Part shown: one piece after another, positions 34,852-38,106 of the stretch
Layout of the letters: every line of letters starts with the position of its first letter
Position numbering within the stretch: the stretch's first letter is position 1
Origin: a virus
Strand: one strand, 5' to 3'
Length of the DNA: 38,106 nt
IMG/VR virus record: IMGVR_UViG_3300027973_001624
Coordinates: 1-38,106 of that record
The notes under the pieces: model-generated
Told to the model about the DNA's origin: nothing
Database searches by the model: none
The model's input: the letters and a program-made list of their open reading frames with translations, nothing else
Translations under genes and position numbers: made by a program

Positions 34852-35262
34852 TTAGAGATCTCCAACTTTCCTATTTTCACTATAGTATGGATCAAAATAA
34901 CCACCAGGATAACGCTTCATCAACTTATTAACATTTATGGCAACTACCTCATCCATAGTGATGTCTAGAGCAATACATGCCTGTGCGACATACCACATAA
35001 TATCTCCCAATTCAATTTTGAGATGAGTCTTATTATCTTCATTCCAAGGTTTTCCTTGAAACATCATCTTCTTAATAATTTCTAAAAATTCTCCGCCCTC
35101 AGCATTGATTCCAACTCCAGCAGTCAGAAGTCTTTCAATATTTGCCCCCTCACTGTCGAGAACAGTCATACGGTTAGATAGTGAGGAAAAATCCTTGGAC
35201 GCCTCAGATGTTACAGCATCTACAAATTCAGTATACTTAGTAAAGTCGATTTTCTTTTCCAT
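34852..35262 (-). CDS. mazG: MazG-type nucleotide pyrophosphohydrolase
   Basis: 136 aa. NAEGGEFLEIIKKMMFQGK (residues about 53-71) has the E-x2-E metal motif, and LKIELGDIMWYVAQACIAL (about 81-99) has the E-x2-D motif; together these are the MazG helix pair. Cyanophage MazG hydrolyses dNTPs/NTPs and was proposed to alter ppGpp signalling. Its ATG overlaps the helicase stop (TAATG). An intragenic promoter at 35304-35332 may give it extra early transcription. Confidence 0.9.
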   Translation of the reverse strand: MEKKIDFTKYTEFVDAVTSEASKDFSSLSNRMTVLDSEGANIERLLTAGVGINAEGGEFLEIIKKMMFQGKPWNEDNKTHLKIELGDIMWYVAQACIALDITMDEVVAINVNKLMKRYPGGYFDPYYSENRKVGDL

Positions 35263-36629
35263 TAAAATTTAAAACCCTCAAATTGTTTAGTAGATTCCTG
35301 TTTAGTATACTCGACTTCTTGTCCAGAGTCAAGTATTTCCTTTTGTGCATTTTGATCCACGTCGTAGAGACGCATTTTAGCCCTATCAACGCCAATCAAA
35401 AATTTTCGATTTGTTGTAGGGTCATTGTATCTATTCTTTAACTGTTTTACCATAATCTGCCCACGCTGTTCCAATTCTTCAGTACTGATAAGACCAAACA
35501 TGAAATCCGCAGTAGCAGGAAGACCAAAAGATTCAGAAGTATCGGTAAGTTCGACATTAGAACTATTATAACCACTACGAGTAGTCTGAGTAGCAGAAAC
35601 AATGGGAACGTCAAATTCGACTGCAAGACCTCTAAGTTCTTCGGCAATAGATTTTATAAAGGTGTAACTATTAGTATTATTACCCTTATATCTAGACGAT
35701 GAGCAGATATTTAAATAATCTATGAAGATAATATCAGGCTTAAAAGACTTCTTCATTGCCAATTCATTTAGAAGACTTTTGAAGTGTCCCGAATGAGCTG
35801 ATGCTGTTGGATATTCCTTGATAATGAGAGTACCAACAGTTTTCCTCATAAGATTTGTAATTTTGGTTTCAAAATTCTGCCTTGGTATTTCAGCCAAATC
35901 TCGAATATTTACATCTAATAAGTTTGCGTCAATTCGCTCAGCAATTTTCTCCTCTGCCATCTCAAGTGTGATGTAGAGAACATTGCGCCCTTGCAGTAAG
36001 CAGGAACTAGCAAAGTGGCACATGAATAAACTTTTTCCGACCCCTGTACCAGCCAAAGCGATATTGAGAGTCTTAGAAGATATACCACCCTTTGTAATTT
36101 TATTAAAGTATTCCAAATCAAAGGGTATTTTCTTTTCAGTCTTGTGATAGAATTCATACCGTTCCTTGTAGTTTTTTAAATAATCATGTCCAATATTATG
36201 ATCAAAAGATACTGATAGTGCCTCACTCAATATGTGAGGAATGGAATCTCGATTCTTATCGCTGCTTTCATCATCAACAATATGAACAGATTCCATAAGT
36301 GCCAGATAGATTGCTCGCTCCTTACACCACTTTTCAGTAGAATTTACTAGCCACTCAATCTCAACACTTTCAGATTTTAATTCTGTAATTATTGAATTGA
36401 TATCCTTAACTTCGGTTTCATTCAAATCAGTTCTTTTAGATACCTCAATGAATAATATTTCCTTGGTAACAAGCTTATTATACTTTTCAATGAAAGAATA
36501 AATTTCTTCAAAGATTGTTTTTTCGTTTTTTTCGTGGAAATATTCCTTCTTGATGAAGGGAATTACCTTTCTACAGTACTCATCATCATAAATCAGATTC
36601 CTTAAAATTGTTCTCTCAATTCTGTCCAT
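35262..36629 (-). CDS. Replicative DNA helicase (T4 gp41 / DnaB type)
   Basis: 455 aa from the ATG at 36629, which overlaps the previous stop (TAATG); the frame to 36707 overlaps the oxygenase. IALAGTGVGKSLFMCHF (Walker A), DIIFIDYLNIC (Walker B), VSATQTTRSGY and MVKQLKNRYND match the DnaB-family RecA core. The N-terminal 160 residues are the helical interaction domain. Works with the gp61-type primase. The C-terminal about 20 codons contain a sigma70-like promoter without loss of the reading frame. Confidence 0.93.
   Translation of the reverse strand: MDRIERTILRNLIYDDEYCRKVIPFIKKEYFHEKNEKTIFEEIYSFIEKYNKLVTKEILFIEVSKRTDLNETEVKDINSIITELKSESVEIEWLVNSTEKWCKERAIYLALMESVHIVDDESSDKNRDSIPHILSEALSVSFDHNIGHDYLKNYKERYEFYHKTEKKIPFDLEYFNKITKGGISSKTLNIALAGTGVGKSLFMCHFASSCLLQGRNVLYITLEMAEEKIAERIDANLLDVNIRDLAEIPRQNFETKITNLMRKTVGTLIIKEYPTASAHSGHFKSLLNELAMKKSFKPDIIFIDYLNICSSSRYKGNNTNSYTFIKSIAEELRGLAVEFDVPIVSATQTTRSGYNSSNVELTDTSESFGLPATADFMFGLISTEELEQRGQIMVKQLKNRYNDPTTNRKFLIGVDRAKMRLYDVDQNAQKEILDSGQEVEYTKQESTKQFEGFKF
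35304..35332 (-). promoter_or_regulatory. Intragenic sigma70-type promoter upstream of mazG
   Basis: TTGACT, a 17-nt spacer and TATACT inside the 3' end of the helicase gene (codons for DSGQEVEYTK), 42 nt before the mazG ATG. Confidence 0.6.
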
Positions 36630-37186
36630 TAAATATAGTGTAAGTAAGTACTCATAATGTATTTTGAACCACTTACAGGGGGCTGTCCGTTGTGCGGATA
36701 CATCCACATTGGTGGGAACATCACAAGAGTACCACGCTTTGGGTGTAGTGTCAAGTCTTTGAACATGGTCTCTCCTCCAACTTCAACATCGTTTAAATAC
36801 CACAAAAATGAAAGATATCTTCTGCTAGTATCTAAGGATTTTACATCAACATGTGTATCAAATGCATCATTTCCAGTATTCTCATACTTCTTAATCCTAT
36901 ACTGCTCAAATGCATGTTCTTCAGGAAAACAACGAGAATCAATAAATTCGTAGTACAAATTTCGATACCTAATTGTTTCATTCACTAGTGTCTCATGAAC
37001 TAGGGTCAATTCTTCACTTAAATTATAATTCTCAGTGAGATTAATTTGTGTAAAATTTGGCTTCCTATCATTTTCAAGTCTTTCGTGAAGGTTGGTATTC
37101 AAATCATAGAAATCTATTAAAAATTGGCACATATTCAAATCTAAGGCATTTGGATATACCTTAATTAAATCACAAAGTCGATCCAT
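36629..37186 (-). CDS. 2-oxoglutarate-Fe(II)-dependent oxygenase
   Basis: 185 aa from the ATG at 37186; 37207 is an alternative. [12 protein letters not shown] (HxD iron ligands), [23 protein letters not shown] (double-stranded beta-helix core, read in parts), and [20 protein letters not shown] (third His and the Lys/Arg for 2OG) give the prolyl-4-hydroxylase-like P4Hc fold. Such enzymes are common in T4-like cyanophages next to uvsX. The substrate is unknown. Overlaps uvsX by 17 nt. Confidence 0.88.
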   Translation of the reverse strand: MDRLCDLIKVYPNALDLNMCQFLIDFYDLNTNLHERLENDRKPNFTQINLTENYNLSEELTLVHETLVNETIRYRNLYYEFIDSRCFPEEHAFEQYRIKKYENTGNDAFDTHVDVKSLDTSRRYLSFLWYLNDVEVGGETMFKDLTLHPKRGTLVMFPPMWMYPHNGQPPVSGSKYIMSTYLHYI

Positions 37187-38106
37187 AAGAAAATTCCCCT
37201 CTGGCAATTACATCAAGTTTTTGCATTACTTCGTCTGTAAAATATTTTTCTGGTTCTGCTAAAATCTGTTTTGCATAGATTTTCTTGCCATCCATTTCGT
37301 AACGTCCTGCGACGTTCTTCCACATTCCCCCAAGCTCACCAAGCTCAAGAAGGCCATAGTACCTATCCAAACCACGCTCATCATAGAACAAACGGACTTC
37401 AACATCTTGATTCTCCTTACTTAAACGAGATTTGGCAGTCTTGCATTTGATAATATTGCCAATGATTTCTGTTCCGTCCTTTTCCTTTTTCTTGGATAGA
37501 TGAATAATAGTAGATGCGGCATACTTGAGACCACTACCACCTCCCATTTCCTTGGTGGGAACATAAGCACCAATCACATCATAAGTGTGATTCGTCACGA
37601 TCATTGGAATGTTTGCTTGACCTAGTTTCAGTGTGAGCATACGGAATGCCCCCTTGATGAGTTGAGATTTGGTCATATCCCTCACCTCCTTGTCGTTCAG
37701 GGCATCGTTAATCTCCTTGCTGGTCGAAAGCATTCCCAGAGAGTCTAGGACAAACATACAGGGACTGCGATCCCCCTCAGGCTTCTTCATATACAGATCA
37801 ACTGCCTTGAGTGCCTTTCCACGAAACTCTTCTACGGTGACAACATTGACAACAACCAAGCGAGTTGTATCAATACTTCTACTCTCCAATAGGGATCGTG
37901 TGATTGCAGCTTCAGTATCAAAGTACAGACAATATCCAGTAGGATTATTATCCAGGAAATTTTTGACCACTGCCAAACTAAAGAAAGTTTTCCCAGTACT
38001 TGATTCGCCCGCAATTGCAGTAATTTTATTACCAGATACCCCACCAAAGATACTCCCGCTAACAAGAGCATTAAAGATGTATGAACCCGTGTCCACATAA
38101 GTTTCA
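37170..38106 (-). CDS. uvsX: UvsX RecA-like recombinase, N-terminus missing (window edge)
   Basis: About 312 residues are visible. The open frame continues to the window end through [11 protein letters not shown], so the GTG at 38096 is unlikely to be the start. [19 protein letters not shown] is Walker [16 protein letters not shown] holds the catalytic Glu region, [10 protein letters not shown] is Walker B, and [22 protein letters not shown], read in parts, covers loops L1/L2. It is the phage strand-exchange protein. Stop overlaps the oxygenase start by 17 nt. Confidence 0.93.
   Translation of the reverse strand, partial: ETYVDTGSYIFNALVSGSIFGGVSGNKITAIAGESSTGKTFFSLAVVKNFLDNNPTGYCLYFDTEAAITRSLLESRSIDTTRLVVVNVVTVEEFRGKALKAVDLYMKKPEGDRSPCMFVLDSLGMLSTSKEINDALNDKEVRDMTKSQLIKGAFRMLTLKLGQANIPMIVTNHTYDVIGAYVPTKEMGGGSGLKYAASTIIHLSKKKEKDGTEIIGNIIKCKTAKSRLSKENQDVEVRLFYDERGLDRYYGLLELGELGGMWKNVAGRYEMDGKKIYAKQILAEPEKYFTDEVMQKLDVIARGEFSYGSTL

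Noticed and set aside
36733-36761. TTGACA-17-TACTCT within the oxygenase gene
   Set aside because: The -10 is weak and the sequence is fully explained by coding; not listed as a promoter.
1-38106. CRISPR arrays, insertion sequences, integrase or attachment sites
   Set aside because: No regularly spaced repeats, transposase, integrase motifs or direct repeats at a tRNA 3' end were found; the HNH genes are the only mobile-type elements.

Overview
The window looks like about 38 kb of a T4-like cyanophage (a myovirus of marine Synechococcus or Prochlorococcus). The evidence is T4 replication genes (uvsX, gp41-type helicase, gp61-type primase, nrdA/nrdB), T4-type late promoters (NATAAATA), a high-light-inducible (Hli) protein, a MazG-type pyrophosphohydrolase, a 2OG-Fe(II) oxygenase, a large tRNA set and AT-rich, tightly overlapping genes. 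All genes except one 62-codon ORF are on the minus strand, so transcription runs from high to low coordinates.

Layout in transcription order. (1) 38106-25.1 kb: UvsX (cut by the window end), 2OG oxygenase, helicase, MazG, small proteins, a proline-repeat protein, a likely virion protein, primase, NrdA, NrdB, and a possible PD-(D/E)XK nuclease. (2) 25.1-22.6 kb, 'block 2': RlpA-like secreted hydrolase behind a structured leader, then nine tRNA or tRNA-like genes interleaved with small genes (a CxxC protein, an NWxKIK protein, an orphan Phd/YefM-like antitoxin), then two structured RNA elements. (3) 22.6-14.8 kb: a ten-gene glycan operon: GT11 fucosyltransferase, GT6 (ABO-type) transferase, three paralogous 'GQPR' proteins, a HAD-nucleotidyltransferase fusion, a HAD phosphatase, a GDPD-like protein, GT4 and GT25. 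(4) 14.8-12.5 kb: Hli, small proteins, and a lysis-like group (29-aa membrane peptide, C39-like peptidase, GH19 lysozyme). (5) 12.4-5.6 kb, 'block 1': tail-lysozyme-type hydrolase behind a homologous leader, an Hc1 histone-like protein, an HNH endonuclease, tRNAs, an SLH/porin-like protein, a Dps-like ferritin, the same CxxC and NWxKIK proteins, a second HNH gene and the same two RNA elements. (6) 5.6 kb-1: GDP-fucose synthesis (gmd, fcl), then cupin, nucleotidyltransferase-kinase fusion, methyltransferase, aldolase-like and HAD genes.

The main discovery candidate is that blocks 1 and 2 are paralogous. Each starts with a 17-bp-spacer sigma70-type promoter, a conserved approximately 110-nt leader and an exported wall hydrolase. 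Each then runs through Arg(UCU), Gly(UCC)/Asn(GUU), Val(UAC), CxxC protein, Ser(UGA), NWxKIK protein, Pro(UGG), RNA element 2 and RNA element 1. Each ends in a terminator whose hairpin overlaps the promoter of a sugar operon. This suggests an old segmental duplication that placed two surface-glycan operons under parallel control. The three conserved non-coding elements look like cis-acting or trans-acting RNAs; two show compensatory base changes between their copies.

Two further points stand out. Both HNH genes sit behind a hairpin that covers the ribosome-binding region and carries a T4 late promoter in its 5' arm or loop, the arrangement known for the T4 endonuclease I-TevI. The glycan genes together (Gmd, Fcl, GT11, GT6) could build a fucosylated, blood-group-like glycan. 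All calls come from reading the sequence; no database search was run.
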